The notes under the pieces: model-generated
The model's database searches: none
What the model was told of the DNA's origin: nothing
Seen by the model: the letters and a program-made list of their open reading frames with translations, nothing else
Shown here: piece after piece, positions 1-7,807 of the stretch
Layout: each line of letters opens with the position of its first letter
How positions within the stretch are numbered: position 1 is the first letter of the stretch
Program-made: the position numbers and the translations under genes
From: Lachnospiraceae bacterium
Lineage (GTDB): Bacteria > Bacillota > Clostridia > Lachnospirales > Lachnospiraceae
NCBI GenBank assembly: GCA_017625255.1
Contig: JAGALK010000129.1
Span: forward strand, 1 to 36,103
Direction: 5' to 3'
Length of the DNA stretch: 36,103 bases

Positions 1-1
1 C

Positions 2-517
2 ATGACGGATATCTATGGGTTGTTTTCAGAATGTTCAGAAGAAATAGATTTGCATCGGGTAATGACAGAATTATACACAAAGAAAATATTCGCAAGTGAT
101 GCAGAAGGCTTTGTTGTATTATCACCACTGTCAGATATTTTACGAACTATTATAAACAGCAAAAAGTGTGTAGTAATGCAAAGAAAAACTTTAGGACATC
201 CTGTACGCTGTTGTTATCTGACGAAAGATCATGTGGTTGTGACAGAGAAAAGTCAAAGAGAGCAGAATACATTGCGTATTTATCAGATGCAGGCAGATGA
301 CTGGATAGCATTTGTTTTAGCAGAGATAGAAGATGAGTTTTTTGAGATTCAGCTTATATTGCAGGATACTCGTCGAGAATATGTGTACGCAAGTCTTAGA
401 ATTCAAGAGACAGGAATACAAAAGAGAATATTCTGCGAAAAAGAAGAACAACAAGTAGAGTATCAGAGAAAAATTATGAGTTCTAAATTACAAGAGTGGA
501 TAGGAGAAAAAATATGA
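2..517 (+). CDS. T7SS-operon protein of unknown function, possibly 5'-truncated
   Basis: The frame is open from the left edge, so the ATG at base 2 may be internal and the real start may lie outside the window. The visible 171 residues have no signal peptide or membrane segment. They form a mixed alpha/beta protein with a central hydrophobic strand pattern (VVLSPLSDILRTI, then CVVMQRK) and a charged helical C-terminus. The layout vaguely recalls EspG/DUF5081-type cytosolic chaperones that accompany WXG100 substrates, but I cannot confirm that family. Its stop overlaps the start of the EsaB-like gene (ATGA), so the two are translationally coupled and probably work in the same T7SS. Confidence 0.55.
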   Translation: MTDIYGLFSECSEEIDLHRVMTELYTKKIFASDAEGFVVLSPLSDILRTIINSKKCVVMQRKTLGHPVRCCYLTKDHVVVTEKSQREQNTLRIYQMQADDWIAFVLAEIEDEFFEIQLILQDTRREYVYASLRIQETGIQKRIFCEKEEQQVEYQRKIMSSKLQEWIGEKI

Positions 518-762
518 TTCTAGTGGATATATATGTTCCGGCAGTAGAAAAAAATATGGATTTTATGTTGGATGAAAATATTCCGTTAGTCCAGATAATG
601 ACAGAAATTAGGGAAATGATATCTAAGAAATTAATGGGCAGTTCATTGGAACAAAATGAAGAGTTCTGGCTTTGTTCTATGGATACCGGATGTATGTTGG
701 ATCCCAGATTGACTCTGTATATGAATGGTATCAGAGACGGAAGTAAATTGGTTATGGTATAA
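514..762 (+). CDS. esaB: EsaB/YukD-like ubiquitin-fold T7SS accessory protein
   Basis: This 82-residue protein has the size and pattern of EsaB/YukD. It opens with a beta strand (MILVDIYVPA), has a central helix (LVQIMTEIREMISKKL), and ends in a strand-turn-strand with the family-typical LTLYMNGIRDGSKLVMV. EsaB proteins are cytosolic accessory factors of Firmicutes T7SS. I chose ATG 514 over a GTG 18 bases upstream because TAGGAG sits just before it and the ATG overlaps the preceding stop as ATGA. It is the only T7SS core-associated component in the window, and it ties the following WXG100 genes to a T7SS rather than to an unrelated system. Confidence 0.75.
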   Translation: MILVDIYVPAVEKNMDFMLDENIPLVQIMTEIREMISKKLMGSSLEQNEEFWLCSMDTGCMLDPRLTLYMNGIRDGSKLVMV

Positions 763-890
763 AAAAGTACATAAAATGTGTCATTTAAGGATAAAAATGT
801 GCAGAATAAGGGAGAAAAGTACTATTTTTAGCAGATTCTGGTAAAGTTTAAGTCAGATAAGAGATGCAGGCAAAAAAACAGGAGGAAGAG

Positions 891-1253
891 ATGGAACTTA
901 GAATAGAAATAACCAGATTAGATACCTGTGTCAGACGATTAAGCGTATGCGAAAGCATATTAAGTAAAAAAGAAAATGAACTATTGGAAATAAGAGAAAA
1001 GATTTGTCGAAGCTGTAGTCCGGAAGAAGCAAAAGCACTGGACAGAGTACTCTTGAAACAGACAGAAGCATTAGAGAGCCAGAGCAGACAGCTAAAGAAT
1101 TTGCAAAGTGTTTTGTCAAAAGCAGTGAAGTTGTATGACTATAATGAAGAAGAATTGCTTCAATTGGATGAACCGATGACAAGGAGAGTTGAAGAAAAGC
1201 TTAGAATAGTTCATTTGAAAGATTTAGAACAAATTAAAATAAAGTTGAGATAA
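891..1253 (+). CDS. Small coiled-coil protein in the T7SS operon
   Basis: A 120-residue, almost entirely helical and highly charged protein with leucine-rich heptad patterns over most of its length (for example LSKKENELLEIREKI and LESQSRQLKNLQSVLSKAV). No signal peptide or membrane segment is visible. ATG 891 is preferred over ATG 864 because AGGAGG lies 5 bases before it. The gene ends 11 bases before the first WXG100 gene. It has no WXG motif, although a YDYNE stretch near residue 93 fits the loose YxxxD/E pattern of T7SS signals. It may be a helical partner or chaperone of the WXG100 proteins; the function is not recognised. Confidence 0.6.
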   Translation: MELRIEITRLDTCVRRLSVCESILSKKENELLEIREKICRSCSPEEAKALDRVLLKQTEALESQSRQLKNLQSVLSKAVKLYDYNEEELLQLDEPMTRRVEEKLRIVHLKDLEQIKIKLR

Positions 1254-1264
1254 GGAGGCGTAAA

Positions 1265-1567
1265 ATGGCAAATACGATTGCAGTTAATACCATAAAGCTG
1301 GGAAATGATGCATCTTATGTAGGCAATTATATTAAGAATATAGAAAATAAGATTTCTGATATGCAGGTCAGTGTAAAGGAATTAGATGCGCTGTGGGATG
1401 GTCCAAGTAGTGAGGCATTTAAGGCAGCATTTCAGCAGGATATACAAGCTATGACAGAAATGATTAAAGGATTAAAAGATGTAAAAAGCTATGAAGATAA
1501 TGCCAAGACAAAATATGAGGCATGTGAAAGACGAGTGTCTGAGCTGATTTCGGAAATTAAAATATAA
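1265..1567 (+). CDS. WXG100 (ESAT-6-like) protein 1
   Basis: A 100-residue helical hairpin protein with the WXG motif as WDG at the predicted turn (ELDALWDGPSSEAF) and the conserved phenylalanine pair downstream. Its C-terminal helix carries YEACE, matching the T7SS signal YxxxD/E. WXG100 proteins dimerise and are exported by, or escort other substrates to, the EssC/T7SS machine. GGAGG precedes the ATG. It is the first of five consecutive WXG100 genes and most resembles the fourth in the stretch around the WDG motif. Confidence 0.88.
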   Translation: MANTIAVNTIKLGNDASYVGNYIKNIENKISDMQVSVKELDALWDGPSSEAFKAAFQQDIQAMTEMIKGLKDVKSYEDNAKTKYEACERRVSELISEIKI

Positions 1568-1582
1568 GGAGAGTGAGTGTAT

Positions 1583-1900
1583 ATGGCAGAAATTCATTTG
1601 AAAGTAGCACCGGACAAGCTGCATAGTAAAGCAGATGAGATTTCCCGTCAGATTAATCAGATTCAGGCAGATTGGAATAATTTGTCAGAGATTATTAAAA
1701 AGACTAAAAGCTACTGGAAAGGTGATGCCAGTGATTTGCATCAGAAATATCGTGATGAATGTGAAAAAGAGATGTTAGAGATTCTTAAACGGCTGAAAGA
1801 GCATCCAACAGATTTGCTGAAAATGGCAGGTATTTACGAAGAGGCAGAGGATAAAGCTATACAATTGGCGCAGTCCTTACCGGATGAAGTGATTTTGTAA
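1583..1900 (+). CDS. WXG100 (ESAT-6-like) protein 2
   Basis: A 105-residue helix-turn-helix protein with WKG at the turn (KSYWKGDASDLHQKY) and YEEAE in helix 2, fitting YxxxD/E. The ATG at 1583 is preferred over an in-frame GTG six bases upstream. Both are served by the AAGGAGAG stretch, but ATG gives a normal WXG100 N-terminus. It is more acidic and longer at the C-terminus than protein 1 (ending DEVIL). It is probably secreted as a dimer, with itself or with a neighbouring paralogue. Confidence 0.85.
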   Translation: MAEIHLKVAPDKLHSKADEISRQINQIQADWNNLSEIIKKTKSYWKGDASDLHQKYRDECEKEMLEILKRLKEHPTDLLKMAGIYEEAEDKAIQLAQSLPDEVIL

Positions 1901-1910
1901 GGAGGGTATC

Positions 1911-2231
1911 ATGGCAAAATCAATGTATCAGATTACACTAGATTATAACAATGCAGTTACGCAGGCTGAAAATTTGGAGCAGGTGGCAAAAAATATAGAG
2001 AAAATGATTAATAATGAGTTTTCCCCCTGTATGAATGATATCTCCAGAAATTGGACAGGTGATAATGCAAATGCATATATTGCTAAAGGAAATAAATTGA
2101 AAAATGAAATGCAGAACAGTGCTGATGAGTTAAGAAAAGCAGCAAAAACCATTCGGCAGATTGCCGGCAATACATACCGGGCAGAAAAGGCTGCGTATGA
2201 TGTGGCAAAAAAAAGAAGTTATAACAAATGA
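1911..2231 (+). CDS. WXG100 (ESAT-6-like) protein 3, no YxxxD/E tail
   Basis: A 106-residue WXG100 protein with WTG at the turn (ISRNWTGDNANAYIAKG). AGGAGG precedes the ATG, 10 bases after the previous stop. Unlike its four neighbours I find no clean YxxxD/E in its C-terminal helix, which reads TYRAEKAAYDVAKKR and ends in basic residues. In heterodimeric WXG100 pairs only one partner needs the signal, so this member may be the signal-less partner (inference). Confidence 0.85.
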   Translation: MAKSMYQITLDYNNAVTQAENLEQVAKNIEKMINNEFSPCMNDISRNWTGDNANAYIAKGNKLKNEMQNSADELRKAAKTIRQIAGNTYRAEKAAYDVAKKRSYNK

Positions 2232-2286
2232 TGATCTTAAAATGAGCCAACATTAAAAGATAAAAAATATAAAGGAGGAAATGAAA

Positions 2287-2592
2287 ATGGCAAATGTAAT
2301 TACAGTAACAACAGGTCAGATTGAAGCAAAGGCAGGAGAATTAAAAAAACTGAATGCAGATTTTAAGAAGAGAATCGAAGAGTTAGTAACAGAAGAAAAA
2401 GCATTAAATGCGATGTGGGATGGTGAGGCAAATGATGCATTTCATCAGAGTTTCAATAATGACATCATCCAGATGAATAATTTTTACAATGCTATTGAGC
2501 AGTATGTAGCTAAGTTAAATGAAATTGCTACCACATATAATAATGCCGAAGCTAAAAACTTAAGTACAGCATCTACCAGAAAATACAAATAA
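2287..2592 (+). CDS. WXG100 (ESAT-6-like) protein 4
   Basis: A 101-residue WXG100 protein with WDG at the turn (ALNAMWDGEANDAF) and YNNAE near the C-terminus as a YxxxD/E export signal. AGGAGG at 2273 to 2278 sits 8 bases before ATG 2287. An in-frame ATG at 2281 is too close to the ribosome site, so 2287 is the better start. The sequence around WDG, followed by HQSFNNDI, parallels protein 1 (AAFQQDI), suggesting that proteins 1 and 4 are closer paralogues. Confidence 0.87.
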   Translation: MANVITVTTGQIEAKAGELKKLNADFKKRIEELVTEEKALNAMWDGEANDAFHQSFNNDIIQMNNFYNAIEQYVAKLNEIATTYNNAEAKNLSTASTRKYK

Positions 2593-2622
2593 GATAAACA
2601 GGAAAAATAAGGAGGAATTATC

Positions 2623-2943
2623 ATGGCAGCAGCAACAATAAAAGTAGATACAAAAAAATTAACAAGTACAGCAACAGCATTTCAGAATACAGGAAATGCA
2701 GTAAAAACTCTTACCAATAATATGACAAGTACAGTAAAAGAGTTGACCGGTAATGTATGGAGCGGTGATGCTGCAATTGCATACAATAAGAAATTTGATG
2801 GTTTACAGGATGATATCAATAAAATGATTAATATGATTAATGAGCATGTAACAGATCTTCAGGCGATGGCAGCAGAATACGAAAAAGCAGAAGCAGCCAA
2901 TATTGATGCTACAAATGCTTTATCAGCAGATGTTATTATCTAA
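2623..2943 (+). CDS. WXG100 (ESAT-6-like) protein 5
   Basis: A 106-residue WXG100 protein with WSG at the turn (GNVWSGDAAIAY), a threonine-rich first helix and YEKAE in the second helix (YxxxD/E). A GGAGG ribosome site precedes the ATG. The C-terminal extension ends SADVII, like the DEVIL end of protein 2. This gene closes the WXG100 cluster. A strong hairpin (2960 to 2986) follows it and precedes the first DUF4176 gene. Confidence 0.87.
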   Translation: MAAATIKVDTKKLTSTATAFQNTGNAVKTLTNNMTSTVKELTGNVWSGDAAIAYNKKFDGLQDDINKMINMINEHVTDLQAMAAEYEKAEAANIDATNALSADVII

Positions 2944-2959
2944 GATTAGAAAAGTACAT

Positions 2960-2986
2960 AATAGGGCACTGAAAGGGTGCCCTATT
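2960..2986 (+). other. Perfect 10-bp stem-loop between WXG100 and effector genes
   Basis: AATAGGGCAC and GTGCCCTATT form a perfect 10-bp stem with a 7-base loop. No U-run follows, so it is not a classic intrinsic terminator. Its place between the WXG100 cluster and the effector module fits an mRNA-stabilising or processing hairpin that sets the WXG100 part of the transcript at a different level (inference). Confidence 0.6.
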
Positions 2987-3018
2987 GTAGTATATGAGAT
3001 AAGAGGGAGGAAAAAAAC

Positions 3019-3330
3019 ATGGGGCAGTTTGGTATTGATGATAAATTTGAAGAGTTAGCACAGCAGGAAATGAAAAATATTCCATATTTACCAATTGGAA
3101 GTGTAGTTTTGCTTAAAAATGGAAAGAAAAGAGTAATGATATATGGAAGAAAAGTACGGACAGGTGAAGAGGTATATGATTATCTTGGATGTCTATATCC
3201 GGAGGGAATACTCAATAGCAATGATGTAATCGTATTTAATCAGGAACAGATACAGATGGTATATTTTATTGGATTTCAGGATTTAGAGGAAATTGTGTTT
3301 AGAGCAAGATTAAGAGAAACTGAGGAATAG
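3019..3330 (+). CDS. DUF4176 protein, T7SS effector-associated (copy 1)
   Basis: A 103-residue protein with the DUF4176 signature: LPIGSVVLLKNGKKRVMIYG, then YDYLGCLYPEG, then the FNQEQIQMVYFIGF strand. DUF4176 proteins are small soluble proteins repeatedly encoded next to T7SS effectors in Firmicutes and are thought to help with effector handling or targeting; their exact biochemical role is not settled. The gene ends just before the first effector-like gene. A paralogue at 7523 sits beside the second effector, so each effector seems to have its own DUF4176 partner. Confidence 0.8.
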   Translation: MGQFGIDDKFEELAQQEMKNIPYLPIGSVVLLKNGKKRVMIYGRKVRTGEEVYDYLGCLYPEGILNSNDVIVFNQEQIQMVYFIGFQDLEEIVFRARLRETEE

Positions 3331-3335
3331 TGAAT

Positions 3336-4304
3336 ATGGCAGGAGAATTTTACATTAAGACAAACAAAATGCAGGGAGTGATGGGGAGACAGGCAGCATT
3401 TTATCCTGCATTAAATACAAATATTGCAAAGATAGAACGGGCAAAAGGAAATTTGATTGGAAATTACGATGAGGTAAAAAGAACACTTTCAAAAATTATT
3501 ACAAAGTGTAATGATGATGCGAGAGATTTGAAGAAAATGCATACAGCTTTAGGTGCAATTGTGCGATGCTATATGAGTGCAGAAAATGAAATTTTGCAGA
3601 TTAAAGTGGATAAAATAAATATTGATTATAATTCCGATAGTAAAAATGACGCAGAAAATTATTGGTGGGAAGCTCTTTTACAGATGCTCCTGGGTGATTT
3701 TTATGACGGGGATGCAAATCTGGCAGGAATAACGGGAAGCGTTATTCTTGGATTTATACCGATTGTTGGACAGATATGTGATATAAGAGATTTGATAGCA
3801 AGTGTTTATAATCTCATTGATGATGGACCGGAGACAAAAGAATGGGTTGCTTTGGGATTTAATCTGGTAGCAGTAATACCTGGTATTGGTGATTTACTAA
3901 AGCATGCAGATGAGTTGGGACCAATTTTGAAGCATGCAGATAATATTGCAGATGGTTTAGGAGATTTCATCAAAGGTGTCATAAAAAAAGGTGAAGATGT
4001 GTTCACAGCAGCCGGTAAGTATATAGATGAGTTTAACGATACTATAAAAGATGCATTGACAACGACTACACAAAAGAAAATTGCTGAGAAAATAGATGAT
4101 ATTTTGGATGGTTTTTCGGATACAGGGAAAAAAGTTATCAGTAAGGTCAGTGAAGCAACGGACGAATGGTTAAAAGAAGTTATTGGTGTAGATGACATAA
4201 AAGAAAATGCTATAGCAGATTATATTGATAGTCTGTTTGGCAATAAAGAACAGAATACCGGGGGAATACGCATAAACAATGTTGTTATTCAGTGTATTAT
4301 GTAA
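3336..4304 (+). CDS. T7SS effector-like protein 1 with pre-toxin-type hydrophobic region
   Basis: A 322-residue protein. Residues 1 to 90 are helical and end in YMSAE (Y79 to E83), matching the T7SS YxxxD/E signal. Residues about 130 to 190 hold two glycine/hydrophobic hairpins (GFIPIVGQICDIRDLIASVY and VAVIPGIGDLLK) of the kind common in pre-toxin regions of polymorphic toxins. The remaining part is helical and lysine/aspartate-rich and I recognise no toxin fold there. ATG 3336 is chosen over GTG 3330 because GAGG lies 10 bases upstream. It follows its DUF4176 gene and overlaps the coding region before the DUF3592-like gene. It could be an antibacterial toxin, a pore-former or a structural substrate. 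Confidence 0.62.
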   Translation: MAGEFYIKTNKMQGVMGRQAAFYPALNTNIAKIERAKGNLIGNYDEVKRTLSKIITKCNDDARDLKKMHTALGAIVRCYMSAENEILQIKVDKINIDYNSDSKNDAENYWWEALLQMLLGDFYDGDANLAGITGSVILGFIPIVGQICDIRDLIASVYNLIDDGPETKEWVALGFNLVAVIPGIGDLLKHADELGPILKHADNIADGLGDFIKGVIKKGEDVFTAAGKYIDEFNDTIKDALTTTTQKKIAEKIDDILDGFSDTGKKVISKVSEATDEWLKEVIGVDDIKENAIADYIDSLFGNKEQNTGGIRINNVVIQCIM

Positions 4305-4330
4305 AGATACATCAGGAGGAATGGACAATT

Positions 4331-4801
4331 ATGAATATTGTGTTATCCGTAGTGGGAATAATAATAAGTTTGATGGTATTGGTGATTTTATACTGTTTTA
4401 TTAAGAATGATATGGAACTTTCAAAACAGTATAAAAGTTCACCGGTAACACAAGGCAGGATTTTAAAGAAAATAAATGATGTAGAGGTATATCAATACGG
4501 AGGAACTTCTTACTCAAAAAATGAAAATAGAATAAGGTCATCAAATAAAAAATATGGTCAATACGAAGTAGAGTATTCAATTAATGGAATGATATTTAGA
4601 GGAAGTTTAATATCAAAGAAAAAGAAATTAAAACACGGAGATTTAGTGGAAATTCATTATGATAAAAATCAAGAAACCGGAGAATGGGAAGTATTGAGTA
4701 CTATATATGGAGATAGATTGAAAAGATTGATCTTAAGTTTTGTGTTAGCTATACCACTATGTATCATAATTATTATTTGTAAGGAAAGAGGAATTATATA
4801 A
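4331..4801 (+). CDS. Two-TM membrane protein, DUF3592-like
   Basis: A 156-residue protein with an N-terminal membrane helix (about 2 to 24), a beta-rich middle and a second hydrophobic helix near the C-terminus (LILSFVLAIPLCIIIIIC). The middle part (VTQGRILKKI, then YGQYEVEYSINGMIFRG, then HGDLVEIHYDKNQ) follows the DUF3592 pattern of a small extracytoplasmic beta domain between two helices. ATG 4331 has AGGAGG upstream; an earlier in-frame ATG at 4292 lies inside effector 1. Its position directly after effector 1 makes it a candidate cognate immunity or accessory protein, as small membrane proteins often are. This is inference from position only. Confidence 0.6.
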   Translation: MNIVLSVVGIIISLMVLVILYCFIKNDMELSKQYKSSPVTQGRILKKINDVEVYQYGGTSYSKNENRIRSSNKKYGQYEVEYSINGMIFRGSLISKKKKLKHGDLVEIHYDKNQETGEWEVLSTIYGDRLKRLILSFVLAIPLCIIIIICKERGII

Positions 4802-4806
4802 AAATA

Positions 4807-6291
4807 ATGAAGAAAAAGATTTTTACCGGTTTAAGTATGTTGATTTTAATATGTATCATTTTTACATATCGTGTATCTGCAGCGGATGAAAATGTAATTG
4901 AAAAAGCCAGAAACGGTATAGTGGAGATTCAAAGTGGCTTCATACATTCCAATGGAAAATTCTATCAGATGAAATATGGAAGTGGTTTCCTGCTCAGTAA
5001 TGAACAGGGAGCTACCTACATTCTTACATGTGAAACGATTGCAGAAAATTCAAATGATGAGATAAAAGAATATTGTGAAACCCGTAATCTGGCAACGGAC
5101 AGTTCCCAGTATTCTAATATCGTTCGAATTATTGTAAAAGGGGATGTGGCGGTAGAAGCATCTATAAAAGCAAAGAGTGCATATGATAATTATTGTATTC
5201 TTGAGACAGATGGTGTGTTGAGTGAGAAAACAGCATTGAAATTAGGAGATACATCTGTGCTTAAAGCAAATGCAACAGTATATGCATTGGGTTTTCCGGA
5301 AAAGCCAAAGAATATCGAATTTTCTGTAAATGATGTAGAAGTCTTTTACGGGGTATTAGAAAGTATAAAAACAGAAGATGAAAAAATAAAACAGATAAAA
5401 CATACGATGAATATTCATGAGGGCAGTACCGGTGGCCCATTATTGGATGAAGATGGATATGTAATCGGTGTGAATATAGGACAGTCAGCTTATTCGGTGG
5501 CGATAAATGGAATTGCAGAATTATTGGATAATTATGGAATTTACTATGGAAGCCGGTGGTTGGATGAAAAGTATGCTAATCTGCAAACGCTATATGATGA
5601 GTGTCAGATAATTGTGCAGGAAGGAAAGTATAAATATGAATCTATACAGGCACTTGAAGCTGTAATGCAGGATGCCAGACAGGTGCTTGAGGAAAAAAGT
5701 CCAAATAAAAAAATGTTAGAGGAGGCATTTTCTAATCTGACAACAGCAAAAGAGAGCATGATTCCTAAGACTTCAAAAGTTACAATATTTATATTTATTC
5801 TGGGTGGCTGTATTATCGTATTGGTAATATGGTTAATTGTGTTATTAGTCTTAAATCATAAAGACGCAAAAAAAGAATGCGATGCACAGAATAGAAAAAT
5901 GTTTGAAAATAGCATGGCATCGCAGAAGTTTAGTGAAATGTTTCAGTCATCGAATCAATTATATGAGAAGCCGTCGATATGTCAGACAACTCCGGTGAAA
6001 ACGCCGATGACCTTATACAGAGTCAGCAACCGAGAGGCGATTCCTATTATAAAAGACGAATTTTATTTGGGAAGTAATCCGGATATGACAGATTATTGTA
6101 TAGCAAATAATAAAACTATCAGCAGGCGTCATGCTATGATAGGATTCGATGAAAAAGGATATTATTTCAGTGATTTGAATTCATCTAATGGTTCTGCAGT
6201 AAATGGAAGAAAAGCCGCCGGCTGGCAGCGGATGATGATTCAGGCAGGGGATGAAATTATGTTGGCAAATGAGAGATTTTTGGTACGGTAG
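4807..6291 (+). CDS. Membrane-anchored trypsin-fold pseudoprotease with C-terminal FHA domain
   Basis: A 494-residue protein. Residues 1 to about 25 are a signal peptide (ends VSAAD). About 30 to 250 is a trypsin/HtrA-like fold: GSGF, YILT at the usual His loop, then EGSTGGPLLDEDGYVIGV. The catalytic positions read Thr77 for His, Asn128 for Asp and Thr208 for Ser, so proteolysis is unlikely. A charged helical linker follows, then a TM helix (about 325 to 350) and a cytosolic FHA domain (about 400 to 494, SRRHA and SSNGSAVNG). The FHA site has GS in place of the usual GR. It probably senses or binds something outside and phosphothreonine proteins inside. The spacing of GAGG to ATG is long (about 12 bases). 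Confidence 0.78.
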   Translation: MKKKIFTGLSMLILICIIFTYRVSAADENVIEKARNGIVEIQSGFIHSNGKFYQMKYGSGFLLSNEQGATYILTCETIAENSNDEIKEYCETRNLATDSSQYSNIVRIIVKGDVAVEASIKAKSAYDNYCILETDGVLSEKTALKLGDTSVLKANATVYALGFPEKPKNIEFSVNDVEVFYGVLESIKTEDEKIKQIKHTMNIHEGSTGGPLLDEDGYVIGVNIGQSAYSVAINGIAELLDNYGIYYGSRWLDEKYANLQTLYDECQIIVQEGKYKYESIQALEAVMQDARQVLEEKSPNKKMLEEAFSNLTTAKESMIPKTSKVTIFIFILGGCIIVLVIWLIVLLVLNHKDAKKECDAQNRKMFENSMASQKFSEMFQSSNQLYEKPSICQTTPVKTPMTLYRVSNREAIPIIKDEFYLGSNPDMTDYCIANNKTISRRHAMIGFDEKGYYFSDLNSSNGSAVNGRKAAGWQRMMIQAGDEIMLANERFLVR

Positions 6292-6323
6292 TGGGCAGCA
6301 AAAATAAAACAGGAGGAAAACAT

Positions 6324-7487
6324 ATGGCAACAGTTTATGTAGAGTGGAATAGACTGCGCAATCAGGGAAATGCTTTGGCAGCAAATGAAAAAAGTTTAAG
6401 TTTATATGCAGCAAAAGTGAACAGTGTCAATGCACAGCTAAGATACAAGACGAATTATAGTGGTGTTACCAAAGCGCTGGGAAATATAGCATCCGGAATT
6501 CAAAGACAAGCCGGTATCATGCAGAAAATGGTAATACAGTTAGAATCTATTTCAGGAGCTTATAAAACAGCAGAAGGGGAAATAACAGCTCAAAAGCCAG
6601 TTGTAGTAACGGCTATAAAAGCAAGTTCAATAAATGTATCTGGAATAAAATCCAAGGAAATATCAACTACTAAATGGTCAAAAAATAATGAGAAATTCGA
6701 TTGGAAATTGGGAAGTCTGTTATGGAAAAGTATAGGAAAATTCGGTGCGGCAGGCAATATTGTCGCGGCATTTGGTGAGATGATGACCGAAGGAATAAAT
6801 GCTAAAACAGTAATCAGTGGCAGCAGTAAGGTTTTGAATATAGTTGGAGAGGTAGCGAAGAATGCCGATAGCAAAAAGCCCAATTATATGGAGGTTCTCT
6901 TTGGAAAATGGGAAAAAGGCGGAGCTCTTAAATCTGTACAGGACTTTGCTAAGAACAGTGGACAAACAATTACAACAAAATGGGGAGTATTTGGAACTAG
7001 TTTAAAGAAACAGATTTCTGAATTTTTGCCAAGTAGTTGTAAAACAGTTGGCGATAAGGTTAAAATATGCACAAAGTGGGGTGGCGTCATCCTGTCCGGA
7101 GTAACCAACGCCATCAGCAATAAAAAAGAAATGGAGACCGAAGGTATTTCAACAAAGAGAGCTGTAGCAGAGACAATTACGGAAACAGCTGTGGATGTTG
7201 GTATTGGTATGGTGGCAACAGCGGCAGCAACGGCTTTGCTGGGAGCAACGGCTCCGGCAGTCATGGTAGGAGCCGCCGCCGCAGGAGCAGTATGGGCAGC
7301 AGATGCAGCAACAAGATATCTGACAAAAAAAATTACCGGTTCGGAGAAAAAACTGACAGAGTTAGTATCGGATACTATATTAGATGCAGCCGAAGCAGTA
7401 GAAAAAATTAAAAATAACGCAAAAAAAGCGGTTGGAAATGCAGTAAAGAATGTTGGAAAAGCATTTGCAAAATGGTGTTTTGCATAA
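6324..7487 (+). CDS. T7SS effector-like protein 2, LXG-like helical N-terminus
   Basis: A 387-residue protein without signal peptide. The first 90 residues are helical and end in YKTAE (Y80 to E84), the same place as the YMSAE of effector 1, fitting a T7SS export signal. The middle is lysine-rich with tryptophan-containing repeats (TTKWSKNN, TTKWGVFG, CTKWGGVI). Residues about 295 to 345 form an Ala/Gly-rich hydrophobic hairpin (ATAAATALLGATAPAVMVGA) that could insert into a membrane. The tail is amphipathic (AVGNAVKNVGKAFAKWCFA). ATG 6324 has AGGAGG 7 bases upstream; a GTG at 6291 is less likely. No known catalytic toxin domain is seen. A DUF4176 gene follows. Confidence 0.62.
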   Translation: MATVYVEWNRLRNQGNALAANEKSLSLYAAKVNSVNAQLRYKTNYSGVTKALGNIASGIQRQAGIMQKMVIQLESISGAYKTAEGEITAQKPVVVTAIKASSINVSGIKSKEISTTKWSKNNEKFDWKLGSLLWKSIGKFGAAGNIVAAFGEMMTEGINAKTVISGSSKVLNIVGEVAKNADSKKPNYMEVLFGKWEKGGALKSVQDFAKNSGQTITTKWGVFGTSLKKQISEFLPSSCKTVGDKVKICTKWGGVILSGVTNAISNKKEMETEGISTKRAVAETITETAVDVGIGMVATAAATALLGATAPAVMVGAAAAGAVWAADAATRYLTKKITGSEKKLTELVSDTILDAAEAVEKIKNNAKKAVGNAVKNVGKAFAKWCFA

Positions 7488-7522
7488 TTTATTATAAAAG
7501 TAGAGAAAGGTAGGAATGAAAT

Positions 7523-7792
7523 ATGAGAGTAGAAGAATTATTACCAATTGGAAGTGTAATCTGGCTGAAAGAAGCAGAGAAAGCATTGATGATTTTTGGA
7601 GTGAAACAGAGTAATCTGGACACAGAGGAAGAATATGATTATATTGGAGTATTATATCCGGAAGGAAATATGGGAACCGAATCACAGTTTCTTTTTCAGC
7701 ATGAGGATATTGAAAAAGTCGTATTTAGAGGATATGAAAATGAAGAAAGAACAGAATTTATAGAAAATCTTAAAACATTTTATGGAGAATAA
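7523..7792 (+). CDS. DUF4176 protein, T7SS effector-associated (copy 2)
   Basis: An 89-residue paralogue of the DUF4176 protein at 3019: LLPIGSVIWLKEAEKALMIF, YDYIGVLYPEGN and the QFLFQHEDIEKVVFRGY strand are shared in order. It lacks the 20-residue leader of copy 1 and has a short helical tail. It lies immediately after effector 2, whereas copy 1 lies before effector 1. It is likely cytosolic and cognate to effector 2, by analogy with the recurrent DUF4176-effector pairing. Confidence 0.8.
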   Translation: MRVEELLPIGSVIWLKEAEKALMIFGVKQSNLDTEEEYDYIGVLYPEGNMGTESQFLFQHEDIEKVVFRGYENEERTEFIENLKTFYGE

Positions 7793-7807
7793 AATGAAAG
7801 AGGTCAT

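Noticed and set aside
763..890. Promoter upstream of the coiled-coil gene
   Set aside because: AT-rich, but no pair of boxes at 16 to 18 bp spacing was convincing. An AAAGTACATAA stretch recurs near 2951 without clear meaning.
2960..2986. Intrinsic terminator after the WXG100 genes
   Set aside because: The stem is strong but not followed by a U-run, and the downstream gene has its own ribosome site without a visible promoter, so I list it as a hairpin only.
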